A stretch of DNA of 64,000 bases from Natronococcus sp. A-GB1 (GTDB lineage: Archaea > Halobacteriota > Halobacteria > Halobacteriales > Natrialbaceae), in NCBI RefSeq assembly GCF_029688845.1, contig NZ_JARUKW010000001.1:434001-498000 (forward strand). Reading direction: 5' to 3'. The notes under the pieces are model-generated. The model made no database searches and was not told where the DNA came from. It worked only from the letters and a program-made list of their open reading frames with translations. The stretch's first letter is position 1. Every line of letters starts with the position of its first letter. The position numbers and the translations under genes were made by a program. Of this stretch, positions 40,359 through 48,724 are shown piece after piece.

Positions 40359-41060
40359 CTATCGCTCACGGAGACGTTTCAGTACCGGAATCTCCTCGAG
40401 ACGCTCTTCAGAGAGCAGTTCCCAGTCGATACCGTCTGGCTGCCCGCCACCGTCGGGTCGACGTACTTCTTCGGGCGTCACTATCAGATCCATCGAGACG
40501 TCGTGTTCGCCGGTGTCGACCTCGTCGTCGACCAGCTGTCGGCTGTGGACCGTCGTCGCGACGGTCGTCGACTCGTCGACGAGACCGAACTCCCGGAGAA
40601 CGGCGTACTCGAGGTCGCTGTATCCCTCTCCCTTACCGATTCGATCCCCGTCTGCAGTGACCGCGACGCTCCCGGAGACGATCAGATCGATCTCTTCGAC
40701 GGCCTCCGGCCCGACCTGCTCACCGTGTTCGGACGACCCCGAGATCGTCGTCGCCGCGTCGTAGTCCTCGAGGGTGTCGGGGTCGAGCTTCAGGAAACAC
40801 CGCTCGTCGTGCAGGCGCGGAACGGCCATGTAAACGGTCTTTCCGTTCCGGAGCGCGCGGCGACGGACCGGAAGCTGGGGTGCGTCGGGGTTGGCCTTGA
40901 TCGCCGTCGCGGCCGCCCACTCGGGCTGGTCGGCGAGGCGGTCGGCGGCGTCGTCGGCGCCCGCGAAGTTGGGAATTCGGCCGTGGGGCGGAAACGGGAA
41001 TCGGGCGACGCCGCTTTCCTCCAGGTCGTCCCAGACCCGCTCGCGGATCTGTTCTTTCAT
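40359..41060 (-). CDS. 5-formyltetrahydrofolate cyclo-ligase family protein
   Basis: The protein has 233 residues. The family converts 5-formyl-tetrahydrofolate to methenyl-tetrahydrofolate with ATP. Seen are REQIRERVWDDLEESGVARF (the chain begins MKEQ), TAIKANPDAPQLPVRRRALR, KTVYMAVPRLHDERCFLKL and the loop DRIGKGEGYSDLEYAVLREF, the GxGxGY-like motif of 5-FCL folds. Archaeal members are often only 5-FCL-like, so enzymatic activity is inferred. The start overlaps the moaB stop by four bases. Confidence 0.85.
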   Translation of the reverse strand: MKEQIRERVWDDLEESGVARFPFPPHGRIPNFAGADDAADRLADQPEWAAATAIKANPDAPQLPVRRRALRNGKTVYMAVPRLHDERCFLKLDPDTLEDYDAATTISGSSEHGEQVGPEAVEEIDLIVSGSVAVTADGDRIGKGEGYSDLEYAVLREFGLVDESTTVATTVHSRQLVDDEVDTGEHDVSMDLIVTPEEVRRPDGGGQPDGIDWELLSEERLEEIPVLKRLRER

Positions 41061-41611
41061 TCGTCCTCGATCTCCTTCTCAATCTCGGGATCGGCGACCG
41101 TCTCCCCCTCGCTCGCGAGGGTGACGAGGTGGGTCGCCTCCGGCAGGACGAGCTTCTCGAGGCCGAGCCGGACGGCGTCGCGGTTGCCGGGGAGACAGAA
41201 CACGGGGACGTCACCGGAGACGCCCGCGAGCGTCCGCGCCGCGATGACGCGGGAGCCGAAGGCGTCGTAGGCGAGCGTCGAGAACAGGTCGTTGAACGTC
41301 GGCAGTTCCTTGTCGAGCAGCGGCCGAACCGCCTGGAGCGTGACGTCGTCGGGTTCGATGCTGGTCGCGCCGCTCGTAAGGACCAGTTCGACGTCGTTGC
41401 GGTCGACCATTCGCGAGACGATCGACTGGACCTTGTCGTGGTCGGCGCCGACGTGTTCACGCATCGGGACCTCGAACCCGCGCTCCTCGAGGATCCCCTC
41501 GATGGTCTCGCCGGCCGCGTCGGTCGTAAGCGAGCGGTTCGTCGCGATCGTGACGACGCCGACCCCGGGCAGTTCCTCCTCAGGGTCGTCGTCGGGCTCC
41601 GTCGTCTCCAT
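41057..41611 (-). CDS. moaB: Molybdopterin adenylyltransferase MoaB/MogA-type
   Basis: This encodes 184 residues from the ATG giving METTEPDDDPEEELPG. The fold binds molybdopterin during cofactor synthesis: VGVVTIATNRSLTTDAAGET, VELVLTSGATSIEPDDVTLQ and LAGVSGDVPVFCLPGNRDAV. The GATSIEPDD stretch corresponds to the MoaB/MogA GGTG-x-x-x-RD motif, but with Ser-Ile-Glu in place of Gly-Thr-Arg-like residues. It overlaps the 5-FCL gene, so both pterin-linked genes form an operon. Confidence 0.88.
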   Translation of the reverse strand: METTEPDDDPEEELPGVGVVTIATNRSLTTDAAGETIEGILEERGFEVPMREHVGADHDKVQSIVSRMVDRNDVELVLTSGATSIEPDDVTLQAVRPLLDKELPTFNDLFSTLAYDAFGSRVIAARTLAGVSGDVPVFCLPGNRDAVRLGLEKLVLPEATHLVTLASEGETVADPEIEKEIEDE

Positions 41612-41704
41612 ACTGCAGTTGTGCGGGCGAGCGGTAAAGGAATCGCGGACCACACCGAGGGCCGGCCCAACTGTTATGCCGGTCGTTTCCGTCGGGAAGC
41701 GTGT

Positions 41705-42745
41705 ATGCAAGCGGTCAAAGTCACCGAACACGGCGAAACGGACGTCATCGAGTACGGCGACTACGCCGACCCGGAGGTCGGCCGCGACGAAGTACTGGTC
41801 GACGTGAAGGCGGGCGCGCTGAACCACCTCGACGTCTGGGTCCGCCGCGGGCTGCCGACGCTCGACCTCGAGATGCCCCACGTGCCGGGTAGCGACGCGG
41901 CGGGCGTCGTCGAGGACGTCGGCGAGGACGTCACCCGATTCGCGCCGGGGGACCGCGTCGCGGTCACCGCGGGGGTCCACTGCGGCGACTGTGAGTTCTG
42001 TCGCAGCGGTGATCCGACGCTGTGTGTCAACTTTCATCTGATCGGCGAACACGTCACCGGGGTTCACTCCGAGTACGCCGCCGTTCCCGAGGACAACCTC
42101 ATTCCCGTCCCCGAGGGCGTCGACTGGGTCACTGCGGGGTCGACCTCGCTCGTGTTTCAGACCGCCTGGCGGCTGTTGATCGACCGCGCCGACATCGAGG
42201 CCGGCGAGAAGGTGCTCGTGCTGGGGGCCAGCGGCGGCGTCGGCCACGCCGCGGTCCAGATCGCCGACTACGCGGGCGCGGAGGTGTACGCCACCGGCAG
42301 CACGGAGGAGAAACTCGAGCACGCGCGCGAACTCGGCGCGGACCACGTCGTCAACTACGAGCAGCAGAACTTCGCGGAGTGGGTTCGGGGCGAGACCGGC
42401 AACCGGGGCGTCGACGTCGTCGTCGACTACATCGGCGCCGGCACCTGGCGGGATTCGATCAAGAGCCTCGCGAAGAACGGCCGACTGGTCACCTGCGGCG
42501 GCACGGCGGGCGGAAATCCCGAGACGGACATCCCGCGAATCTTCTGGAACCAGCTCCAGATCATCGGGTCGACGATGGGAACCCCCGGACAGGTCGACGA
42601 CGTGATGGAACTCGTCTGGGACGGCACCTTCGAGCCCGCGATCCGCGAGGTGCTCCCGATGAGCGAGACCGCCCGCGCCCACGAGATTATCGAGTCCCGC
42701 GAGGGCTTCGGGAAGGTCGTCGTCCGCCCTGACAGCGAGCTGTAG
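41705..42745 (+). CDS. Zinc-binding alcohol dehydrogenase (MDR family)
   Basis: This encodes 346 residues from the ATG giving MQAVKVTEHGETDVIEYGDY. The structural zinc cluster is in GVHCGDCEFCRSGDPTLC, catalytic-domain features are in LNHLDVWVRRGLP and HVPGSDAAGVVEDVGEDV, and the Rossmann loop is in KVLVLGASGGVGHAAVQIA. It resembles quinone-oxidoreductase-like MDR members. The substrate is not determinable. It is divergent from moaB, with 93 bases between. Confidence 0.92.
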   Translation: MQAVKVTEHGETDVIEYGDYADPEVGRDEVLVDVKAGALNHLDVWVRRGLPTLDLEMPHVPGSDAAGVVEDVGEDVTRFAPGDRVAVTAGVHCGDCEFCRSGDPTLCVNFHLIGEHVTGVHSEYAAVPEDNLIPVPEGVDWVTAGSTSLVFQTAWRLLIDRADIEAGEKVLVLGASGGVGHAAVQIADYAGAEVYATGSTEEKLEHARELGADHVVNYEQQNFAEWVRGETGNRGVDVVVDYIGAGTWRDSIKSLAKNGRLVTCGGTAGGNPETDIPRIFWNQLQIIGSTMGTPGQVDDVMELVWDGTFEPAIREVLPMSETARAHEIIESREGFGKVVVRPDSEL

Positions 42746-42814
42746 GCCTCGAGCACCCGTCGCTCGGACGGCGGAACCGTGAGTGCTTTGACCGTCGCCT
42801 CGCAACCTCCGAAC

Positions 42815-43135
42815 GTGACCTCGAGCGACGACGGCGGCTACGTCCACGACCCCTCGACGTTCGACGAGGAGGGCCAACCCCGCGAGACGACCGACGACGG
42901 TGACGAGACCGCAGACTGGGTCGACGAACCCGTTCATCCGGAGGCGGCCGACCGCGAGTTCGACTGGCGCGGCTGGTCGCTCGTGGCCGTCATCGTCTTC
43001 GCGTTCATCATCGCGCCGGGGATCATCCTGCTGTGGCCCCCGGCGACCGACTACCTGTTCGCCCTGATCGTCCTGCCGCTCGTCCCCGCCGTCCTGTTGG
43101 CGGTGACGGCGGTGTGGGCGACGACCCGGCCCTGA
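42815..43135 (+). CDS. Two-pass membrane protein with acidic N-terminus
   Basis: This encodes 106 residues from the GTG at 42815, chosen because a TATA-like GCTTTGACC lies about 27 bases upstream, consistent with a leaderless transcript. Residues 1-50 are acidic (DDGGYVHDPSTFDEEGQPRE). Helices are at about 52-74 (SLVAVIVFAFIIAPGIILLW) and 80-103 (LFALIVLPLVPAVLLAVTA). The family is not recognised by name. The function is unknown. Confidence 0.65.
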   Translation: MTSSDDGGYVHDPSTFDEEGQPRETTDDGDETADWVDEPVHPEAADREFDWRGWSLVAVIVFAFIIAPGIILLWPPATDYLFALIVLPLVPAVLLAVTAVWATTRP

Positions 43136-43294
43136 TCGTTCGAGCCTCGAGCACCCGCACGTTTTCGACCGCAGCGTTTCCTCCCGATAGTCCGCCCGTC
43201 CGCTCGAGTCGGACCACCTTGTCGTCGACACCCTCGATCCCGTCCCGTTTTCTTCGGCACAGTGACAGAATCGAACAGTCGAATTGGCTAGTTG

Positions 43295-43316
43295 AGGTTA
43301 GCCTGACTATAGTAAA
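43295..43316 (+). promoter_or_regulatory. Promoter of the CAP gene with an AGGTTAGCCT element
   Basis: AGGTTAGCCT (43295-43304) is an imperfect palindrome directly followed by the TATA-like ACTATAGTAAAG, about 27-35 bases before the ATG at 43343. The element resembles the core of DtxR/SirR-type metal-responsive operators. Regulation by iron or manganese is only a suggestion. Confidence 0.35.
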
Positions 43317-43342
43317 GGTTCAGTAGGAAGCAGGCAGAAACG

Positions 43343-43867
43343 ATGGCACGCAACTCGCGGCGATCGTTCGTGCGTAACGCAGCAGTGACCGTCCTTGGTA
43401 GCTCCGCGCTCGCTGCCGGAACGAACCAGGTGGCAGCGCAGGACGTCGACTTCGAGACAGCTGTCGAGTCGGCGATCCACGACCGCGTCAACGAGATCCG
43501 AACGGATCGCGGACTGGACGCCCTCGCTTACCGCGACGACCTCGCGGCGGTCGCGTCGTCCCACAGCCAGGATATGGCCGACCGGAACTATCTCTCGCAC
43601 ACGTCTCCGGAGGGAGAGACGATGAGCGACCGCTACGAACGGTTCGGGATCGACTGCCGGGGCTGGGCCGAGAACGTCCTGTTCAACTACGCGGCCGACG
43701 AGTCGCCGACCGCGGCCGCCCGCCAGAGCGTCGACCAGTGGATGGGAAGCGACGGCCACCGCCAGAACATCCTCTCCCAGTCCTGGACCGCCGAGGGGAT
43801 CGGTGCCGCAGTCGCCTCGGACGGCCGACTGTACGTGACTCAGAACTTCGGCACGAACTGTCGCTGA
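43343..43867 (+). CDS. Tat-exported CAP-domain (SCP-like) protein
   Basis: This encodes 174 residues. The signal NSRRSFVRNAAVTVLGSSAL carries a twin-arginine motif, and the mature protein starts near QVAAQDVD. The CAP domain shows IHDRVNEIRTDRGLDALAYR, VASSHSQDMADRNYLSHTSP, the GWAENVLFNYA stretch and VDQWMGSDGHRQNILS. Haloarchaeal CAP proteins are extracellular, and their biochemical role is unresolved. The single-domain form is usual. Confidence 0.9.
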   Translation: MARNSRRSFVRNAAVTVLGSSALAAGTNQVAAQDVDFETAVESAIHDRVNEIRTDRGLDALAYRDDLAAVASSHSQDMADRNYLSHTSPEGETMSDRYERFGIDCRGWAENVLFNYAADESPTAAARQSVDQWMGSDGHRQNILSQSWTAEGIGAAVASDGRLYVTQNFGTNCR

Positions 43868-44006
43868 TCGGCCGACTTTCGTTTTTCGAAGCGTCGGTGG
43901 AACGTCCGCCCGACCGTTTTCGGCGACTATCCCGTTCCTAGTCCGAGCTCGGTCGCCGGAATCCGTTTTGTCCGTCCGTAAGCCGTTTCGATGAACGAAA
44001 CCGTCC

Positions 44007-44573
44007 TCAATCGGAGCGAACGTCCCGGCGCATCGCGATCTCGAACCACGGACAGAGTCGAAGCTGGCGGTACCACTCGGGGTTTTCGTGAAGGCGCTCG
44101 TAGGGAACCCACATGAAGCCGCCGACCTCCTCCTCGTCGGGCTCGAGCGTTCGATCCGATAGCGTCAGCTTCAACACGGCACAGACCTCGTGTTCGACGC
44201 CCGCGTTCTCGAAGTACCGCTTGTACTCGAAGCGGTCGGTCACCCGCAGGTCGTCGTACTGGTCGGGGGTGACGCCGAGTTCCTCTTCGAGTCGCTGGCG
44301 AGTCGCCTCCTCTTGGCTCTGTCCCTGCACGGGGTGGGAGGCGACGGTCCCGTCCCAGTAGGTTCCCCAGAGACGCTTGCCGGGTGCGCGCTGGGCGAGG
44401 AGGACGTTGTCGTCCTCGTCGAAGACGATCGAGGTGAACGCCCGGTGGCGGATTCCGTCACCGGTGTGGGCCTCGAGTCGGTTGACGAGCTCGAGTTCGG
44501 TGTCGGCTTCGTCGACGGCGATGACGTCTTGCCGTGCGTTTTTGTGGGGTTCCTCGTCCTGTGGCGTACTCAT
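44007..44573 (-). CDS. idi: Isopentenyl-diphosphate delta-isomerase, type I
   Basis: This encodes 188 residues. It interconverts isopentenyl and dimethylallyl diphosphate, the first branch step for archaeal lipids and carotenoids. The Nudix-like fold has LEAHTGDGIRHRAFTSIVFD, NVLLAQRAPGKRLWGTYWDG and SQEEATRQRLEEELGVTPDQ. Catalytic candidates are the Glu pair in EVCAVLKLTLSDRT-EPDEEEV and the TYWDGTVASH motif. The length fits type I Idi. Confidence 0.9.
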   Translation of the reverse strand: MSTPQDEEPHKNARQDVIAVDEADTELELVNRLEAHTGDGIRHRAFTSIVFDEDDNVLLAQRAPGKRLWGTYWDGTVASHPVQGQSQEEATRQRLEEELGVTPDQYDDLRVTDRFEYKRYFENAGVEHEVCAVLKLTLSDRTLEPDEEEVGGFMWVPYERLHENPEWYRQLRLCPWFEIAMRRDVRSD

Positions 44574-44634
44574 ACCCGCACAATCTCAGCGGGTCTTGAA
44601 ACCAGTATCGTCTCGCTACTCCCGACTCCAGCCC

Positions 44635-45636
44635 TCAGCCGGACCGACCACCGGCCGCGTCCGGATCCGGGCGATACCGATCCCCGACGACGACCTCGAG
44701 CGCGTTCGCTGCCGTCTCGAGTTCGAGCGTCTCCGCGTCGAGCATCTCGCCGTCGAGGCTGTACTCGATCGGCTCCGACCGCAGGCTCTCGAGGGTGAGC
44801 GAGGGCACGCGGTGGCGAACGATGTGTCGCTCGCCGCGTTCGAACAGCCCCGCGAGCGCGGCCTCGCCGACCAGATCGGTCGTCGGGGCGTCCTCGACGA
44901 TCGTCACCTCCAACAGGCTGTCCTCGACGTTCGCCTGGGCCCGCCTGGTGCCGCCGAACCGCCGGCAGTTCCCGACGAGGACGAGCATCGCCTCGCCCGT
45001 CCACGTCCTCCGCGTGCTCGCGTCGCCGTCGGGTCCGTTCTCGAGGGTCGCGCGAATCGGAAGAGAGTCGAACGAGGAGATCGTCTCGAGGGCGCGGGAG
45101 ACGTACGCGAGGACCCCGAGGCGCCGCTTCTCGTCGGGCGTCGTCGCACCGCTCGCCTCGGCGGTGAGCCCGCCGACACAGGAGTTGACGAACGCCCGGC
45201 CGTTCGCGGTGCCCAGATCGATCCGGCGACGGCGACCCGTGTCGATCGCGTCGAAGGCGCCCTCGATACCGTCGATTCCGAGGTTCGACGCGAAGTTGTT
45301 TCCCGTTCCCGTCGGGACGACCGCGAGGGTCGTTCGCTCGAGGACCTCGGCCTCGGCGAGGCCGTTGACGACCTCGTTGATCGTCCCGTCGCCGCCCGAG
45401 GCGACGACGAGGTCGGCACCGGCAGCCCCGGCCTCACGGGCGAACCGGACGCCGTCGCCCTCACTCTTGGTGATCCGAACCGAGAACCCACGCTCGCGTG
45501 CGAGCGTCCGCACCTGCCCGAGGTGATCCTCCGTACCGCTTACCGGGTTGCAGATAACGACGTGGTCGGCGTCGGTTCTGTCCTTCCGCTCGACGTCTCC
45601 GCTCGGCTGCCCGACTCGATCGACGTCTCGCTCCAT
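44635..45636 (-). CDS. Diacylglycerol kinase-family lipid kinase
   Basis: The protein has 333 residues. The DAGK catalytic domain shows the nucleotide motif DLVVASGGDGTINEVVNGLA and LAVVPTGTGNNFASNLGI. Then come GRRRRIDLGTANGRAFVNSC and the C-terminal IEYSLDGEMLDAETLELETA. In archaea this family phosphorylates lipid or related substrates such as diacylglycerol analogues or sphingosine-like molecules. The true substrate here is unknown. It is divergent from the PHP gene. Confidence 0.87.
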   Translation of the reverse strand: MERDVDRVGQPSGDVERKDRTDADHVVICNPVSGTEDHLGQVRTLARERGFSVRITKSEGDGVRFAREAGAAGADLVVASGGDGTINEVVNGLAEAEVLERTTLAVVPTGTGNNFASNLGIDGIEGAFDAIDTGRRRRIDLGTANGRAFVNSCVGGLTAEASGATTPDEKRRLGVLAYVSRALETISSFDSLPIRATLENGPDGDASTRRTWTGEAMLVLVGNCRRFGGTRRAQANVEDSLLEVTIVEDAPTTDLVGEAALAGLFERGERHIVRHRVPSLTLESLRSEPIEYSLDGEMLDAETLELETAANALEVVVGDRYRPDPDAAGGRSG

Positions 45637-45688
45637 ACCGGCGGTACGAGTCGGAAAAACAAAACGGCCAGTTCACGTTCGGCTAGAT

Positions 45689-46399
45689 ATGTTCGCCGTC
45701 GATCTGCACGCACACACGCGGTTCTTCCACGGTCACCGGGCGCTGGGCGATCGATTCGATCCCCACGGGTTTCGGCTGCTCGCGCGCGCACTCGACGCCC
45801 GCGGGCTCGACGGCGTCGCGACGACGAACCACGATTACTACACGCCGTTTTTCTCGTCGCGGGTGGCGACGATTCCCGGGATCGAGGTCTCGACGACACA
45901 CGGACACGTCCTCGTGATCGGCCCCGATCCACCGACCGAGACGGCCCCGGGTGAGTACACGCCCGCGGAGGTCGTCGAGCTGGCCCACGACCGAGGCTGT
46001 GTGGCGATCGTCGCCCATCCCTACCGGGATAGCACGATCCGGGAGCTCGAGGAGCTGCCGTTCGATGCGATCGAGATCAACGGCAAGCACCCCCGAACGG
46101 AGCGACTGGTCCAGCGGCTGGCCGAGCGCCACGACCTGCCCCTGGTCGGGGGCAGCGACGCTCACTATCCCTTCGAGGCAGGACGGGCGTACACGCGGAT
46201 CAACGCCACCGAACTCACGCCCGAGGCGGTCGTCGAGGCGATCCGGGACGGCCGGGTCGAACCTCGAGTCGCGACCGGACGATTCGATCGCGGGCTGCGT
46301 CGGCTCTACCGAGAGATCCACAGCCGGAAGCATCCTGATGGGCTGCTCGCGGAGCCGTCGCCGGGACTCGGAGAGCCACCGGACGCAACCGACTCGTAG
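45689..46399 (+). CDS. PHP-domain metal-dependent phosphoesterase
   Basis: The protein has 236 residues. The PHP metal site is visible as DLHAHTRFFHG (HxH), VATTNHDYYTPFFSSR, EVSTTHGHVLVIG, VAIVAHPYRD and VGGSDAHYPFEAG. The family includes phosphatases such as histidinol phosphatase and nucleoside 3',5'-bisphosphate hydrolases. The substrate is not clear. It is tail to tail with the Lrp gene, 17 bases apart. Confidence 0.87.
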   Translation: MFAVDLHAHTRFFHGHRALGDRFDPHGFRLLARALDARGLDGVATTNHDYYTPFFSSRVATIPGIEVSTTHGHVLVIGPDPPTETAPGEYTPAEVVELAHDRGCVAIVAHPYRDSTIRELEELPFDAIEINGKHPRTERLVQRLAERHDLPLVGGSDAHYPFEAGRAYTRINATELTPEAVVEAIRDGRVEPRVATGRFDRGLRRLYREIHSRKHPDGLLAEPSPGLGEPPDATDS

Positions 46400-46416
46400 C
46401 CGGCTCTCGACCGGAT

Positions 46417-46830
46417 TCACCCGAGCTGCTCGTCCAGAATCAGCCGCGTCTGCGTGCTCACGACTTCCTCCTGGTCGCGAGCCTGGGTGATGAGGTCGTT
46501 GACGCCGCGGGTGTCGGCCGCGTCGACGACCAGGACGATGTCTTGTTCCCCGGAGACCATCCAGACGAAGTCGACCTCCTCCCACTCGGCCATCCGTTCG
46601 GAGACGCCCTTCGTGTCGACATCGACGGCGACGCTGACTTCGATCATCGCCTTGACGTTGCCCGTGTGCGTCGAGATGGTAAAGCGCTCGATCACCCCGT
46701 CGTCCATCATCCGTTCGACTCGGTTCCGAACCGTTCCCTCGCTCGTTCCCACCTCGTCGGCGATCTCCGTGTACGGCGTGCGGGCGTCTCGCCGAAGCGT
46801 ATCGAGGATCCGTCGATCCAGCTCGTCCAT
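46417..46830 (-). CDS. Lrp/AsnC-family transcriptional regulator
   Basis: This encodes 137 residues. The N-terminal winged helix reads MDELDRRILDTLRRDARTPY then TEIADEVGTSEGTVRNRVER. The C-terminal RAM ligand-binding domain has IEVSVAVDVDTKGVSERMAE and SGEQDIVLVVDAADTRGVND. Such proteins sense amino acids such as glutamine or leucine. It is divergent from carA, and two matching palindromic sites lie between them at 46867-46881 and 46919-46933, so regulation of itself and carA is likely. Confidence 0.92.
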   Translation of the reverse strand: MDELDRRILDTLRRDARTPYTEIADEVGTSEGTVRNRVERMMDDGVIERFTISTHTGNVKAMIEVSVAVDVDTKGVSERMAEWEEVDFVWMVSGEQDIVLVVDAADTRGVNDLITQARDQEEVVSTQTRLILDEQLG

Positions 46831-46866
46831 AGAGATGCGGGACTACGACCGACCCTCACTTACCCA

Positions 46867-46881
46867 TTACGAATTTCGTAA
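46867..46881. promoter_or_regulatory. Perfect 15-base palindrome, candidate Lrp operator
   Basis: TTACGAATTTCGTAA is a perfect 7+1+7 palindrome in the divergent promoter between the Lrp gene and carA. It lies about 20 bases upstream of the carA TATA-like box and 37-51 bases from the Lrp start. It could therefore act on both promoters. Confidence 0.7.
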
Positions 46882-46918
46882 CTCAGCTTCGAAGGCAACA
46901 CTTATGCCCCGGCATCAA

Positions 46919-46933
46919 ATACGTAGTTCGTAA
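46919..46933. promoter_or_regulatory. Second site of the same motif overlapping the carA start
   Basis: ATACGTAGTTCGTAA keeps the TTACGAA half of the perfect palindrome on the minus strand and most of the other half. Its last base is the A of the carA ATG. A TATA-like CTTATG lies about 27 bases before that ATG, so this site sits over the probable transcription start and is well placed for repression. Confidence 0.6.
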
Positions 46934-48009
46934 TGACAGCTGCCTACGTTGCGCTGGAAGGTGGTCACGTGATCGAGGGACGTGGCCGCGCTCCGGGGAC
47001 GGCTCGTGGCGAACTGGTATTCACGACGGCGTACACTGGCTACGAGGAGAGTCTGACCGATCCATCCTACGAGGAACAGATTCTGACCTTCTCGTACCCG
47101 CTGATCGGGAACTACGGCGTCCGCGAGGAACGCTTCGAGGACGACCGCGTCCACCCGCGGGCCGTGCTCTCCCGGGAGCTCACCGACGATGTCGCCGACT
47201 GGCTCGACAGCGAGGGCGTTCCCGCGATGGACCACCTCGACACCCGGGAAGTCGTCACCGACATCCGCGACGAGGGCGCGATGAAGTGTGGCATCGCCGT
47301 CGGCGAGGACGTCACCGAGGAGGACGCCCTGGCCGAACTCGAGGCCTGCAAGGAGATGAGCGACCACACCGAGATCGGCGCCCAGGTCAGCGTCGACGAG
47401 CCCGAGGTCCACGGCGCAGGCAACGACGGCGAGACCGTCGCGCTGATCGACTGCGGTGCGAAGGGGTCGATCACCAGTTCGCTCGTCGAACGCGACGCCG
47501 AGGTCCACGTTCTACCCTACGACGCGAGCGTCGAGGACGTCGAGTCGGTCGACCCCGACGTGCTGTTCATCTCGAACGGTCCCGGCGACCCCGCGAACTA
47601 CGAGCAGGCGGTGTCGCTCGTCGAGGCGTTCGTCGAGGACACGCCCGTCGCCGGCATCTGTCTCGGCCAGCAGATCGTCGCCCGCGCGCTGGGTGGCACC
47701 ACCGAGAAGATGACGTTCGGCCACCGCGGGGTCAACCAGCCCGTCCTCGACCTCGACTCCGGTCGCGTCGTCATGACGACCCAGAACCACGGCTACACCG
47801 TCGCCGAACCCGGCGACGCCCTCGAGGTCTCCCAGATCAACGTCAACGACGACACCCCCGAAGGGCTCGACGGCGTCGAGTACGACGTTCTCACCCGCCA
47901 GTACCACCCCGAGGCCAACCCCGGTCCCGAGGACACCCTCGACTTCTTCGACGACGTCCTCGCGATGGCCGGCGACCGAAGCCAGCGAGCCGTCCCCGCC
48001 GACGACTGA
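46933..48009 (+). CDS. carA: Carbamoyl-phosphate synthase small (glutaminase) subunit
   Basis: The protein has 358 residues. It releases ammonia from glutamine for carbamoyl phosphate, which feeds arginine and pyrimidine synthesis. The N-terminal domain starts AAYVALEGGHVIEGRGRAPG and has LVFTTAYTGYEESLTDPSYE. The class I glutaminase triad is in VAGICLGQQIVARALGG (Cys) and LTRQYHPEANPGPEDTLDFF (His, Glu). The large subunit carB is not next to it. The promoter carries two sites likely to bind the divergent Lrp regulator. Confidence 0.96.
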   Translation: MTAAYVALEGGHVIEGRGRAPGTARGELVFTTAYTGYEESLTDPSYEEQILTFSYPLIGNYGVREERFEDDRVHPRAVLSRELTDDVADWLDSEGVPAMDHLDTREVVTDIRDEGAMKCGIAVGEDVTEEDALAELEACKEMSDHTEIGAQVSVDEPEVHGAGNDGETVALIDCGAKGSITSSLVERDAEVHVLPYDASVEDVESVDPDVLFISNGPGDPANYEQAVSLVEAFVEDTPVAGICLGQQIVARALGGTTEKMTFGHRGVNQPVLDLDSGRVVMTTQNHGYTVAEPGDALEVSQINVNDDTPEGLDGVEYDVLTRQYHPEANPGPEDTLDFFDDVLAMAGDRSQRAVPADD

Positions 48010-48097
48010 GCCCCGCTCGGTCTCCCGGCAGTTTCGACGCGCCGTTTTCGAACCGGATCCGCAACGCTGAACCCCGAGGCGACGCCTCGCTCGAGTA

Positions 48098-48634
48098 ATG
48101 GACCGTCCGCCCGCACTCGACGGCTTCGCCGACCAGCGCCCGCTCGAGCACGCGGCGACGGTCGCCGTCGCGGTCGTCGTCTTCTGGGTCGGGTACTTCG
48201 GCGCGGTCGCCGTCAGCTACGGCGACCTCTCGGTGCTCGCCAGCGAGACGAACGTCGCCCCACAGCGCGTCGGTGGGATGGCCGGCTCGATCCTCGTCTG
48301 GACGTACTTCGGACTCGCGTTCGTTCGCGGCTCCGGAGGGCCGTTGCTGAACGCCGTCGTCTACCCGCTCGTGATCGTCGCGCTCGCGCCGTTCGTCGGT
48401 CGCTGGGCGCTGTTCGGTCTCGATACCGGGGCGGTCGTCTCGCGGTTCGTCGGCGTGTTCGTGCTCGAGCCGCTGGTGACGCTCGCGATCGCGGTCGTTC
48501 CCGGAATCGGCGCGTTCGTCACCCTGCTCGCGATCTGGGGAGCGTCGATCGACGACGACGAGCGCCGGGCCTGGGAGGACCGTCACCTCTCGGCGGCGTT
48601 CTACGAGGCGTTCGTCGCGCAGGATCGGGAGTGA
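48098..48634 (+). CDS. Membrane protein of unknown function
   Basis: This encodes 178 residues with four predicted helices: ATVAVAVVVFWVGYFGAVAV, SILVWTYFGLAFVRG, VYPLVIVALAPFVGRWALFG and FVLEPLVTLAIAVVPGIGAF. The C-terminus is acidic and soluble. I do not recognise a family. It lies 88 bases after carA and may be transcribed with it. No functional link is evident. Confidence 0.7.
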   Translation: MDRPPALDGFADQRPLEHAATVAVAVVVFWVGYFGAVAVSYGDLSVLASETNVAPQRVGGMAGSILVWTYFGLAFVRGSGGPLLNAVVYPLVIVALAPFVGRWALFGLDTGAVVSRFVGVFVLEPLVTLAIAVVPGIGAFVTLLAIWGASIDDDERRAWEDRHLSAAFYEAFVAQDRE

Positions 48635-48724
48635 CGGCCGCCGTCATCGACTTCCCGAGTCGCCTCTCGCCGTGCCGGGAAAGCCTACTTATCGCTGCAC
48701 GGAGACAGTACGGCTACCCGACAC

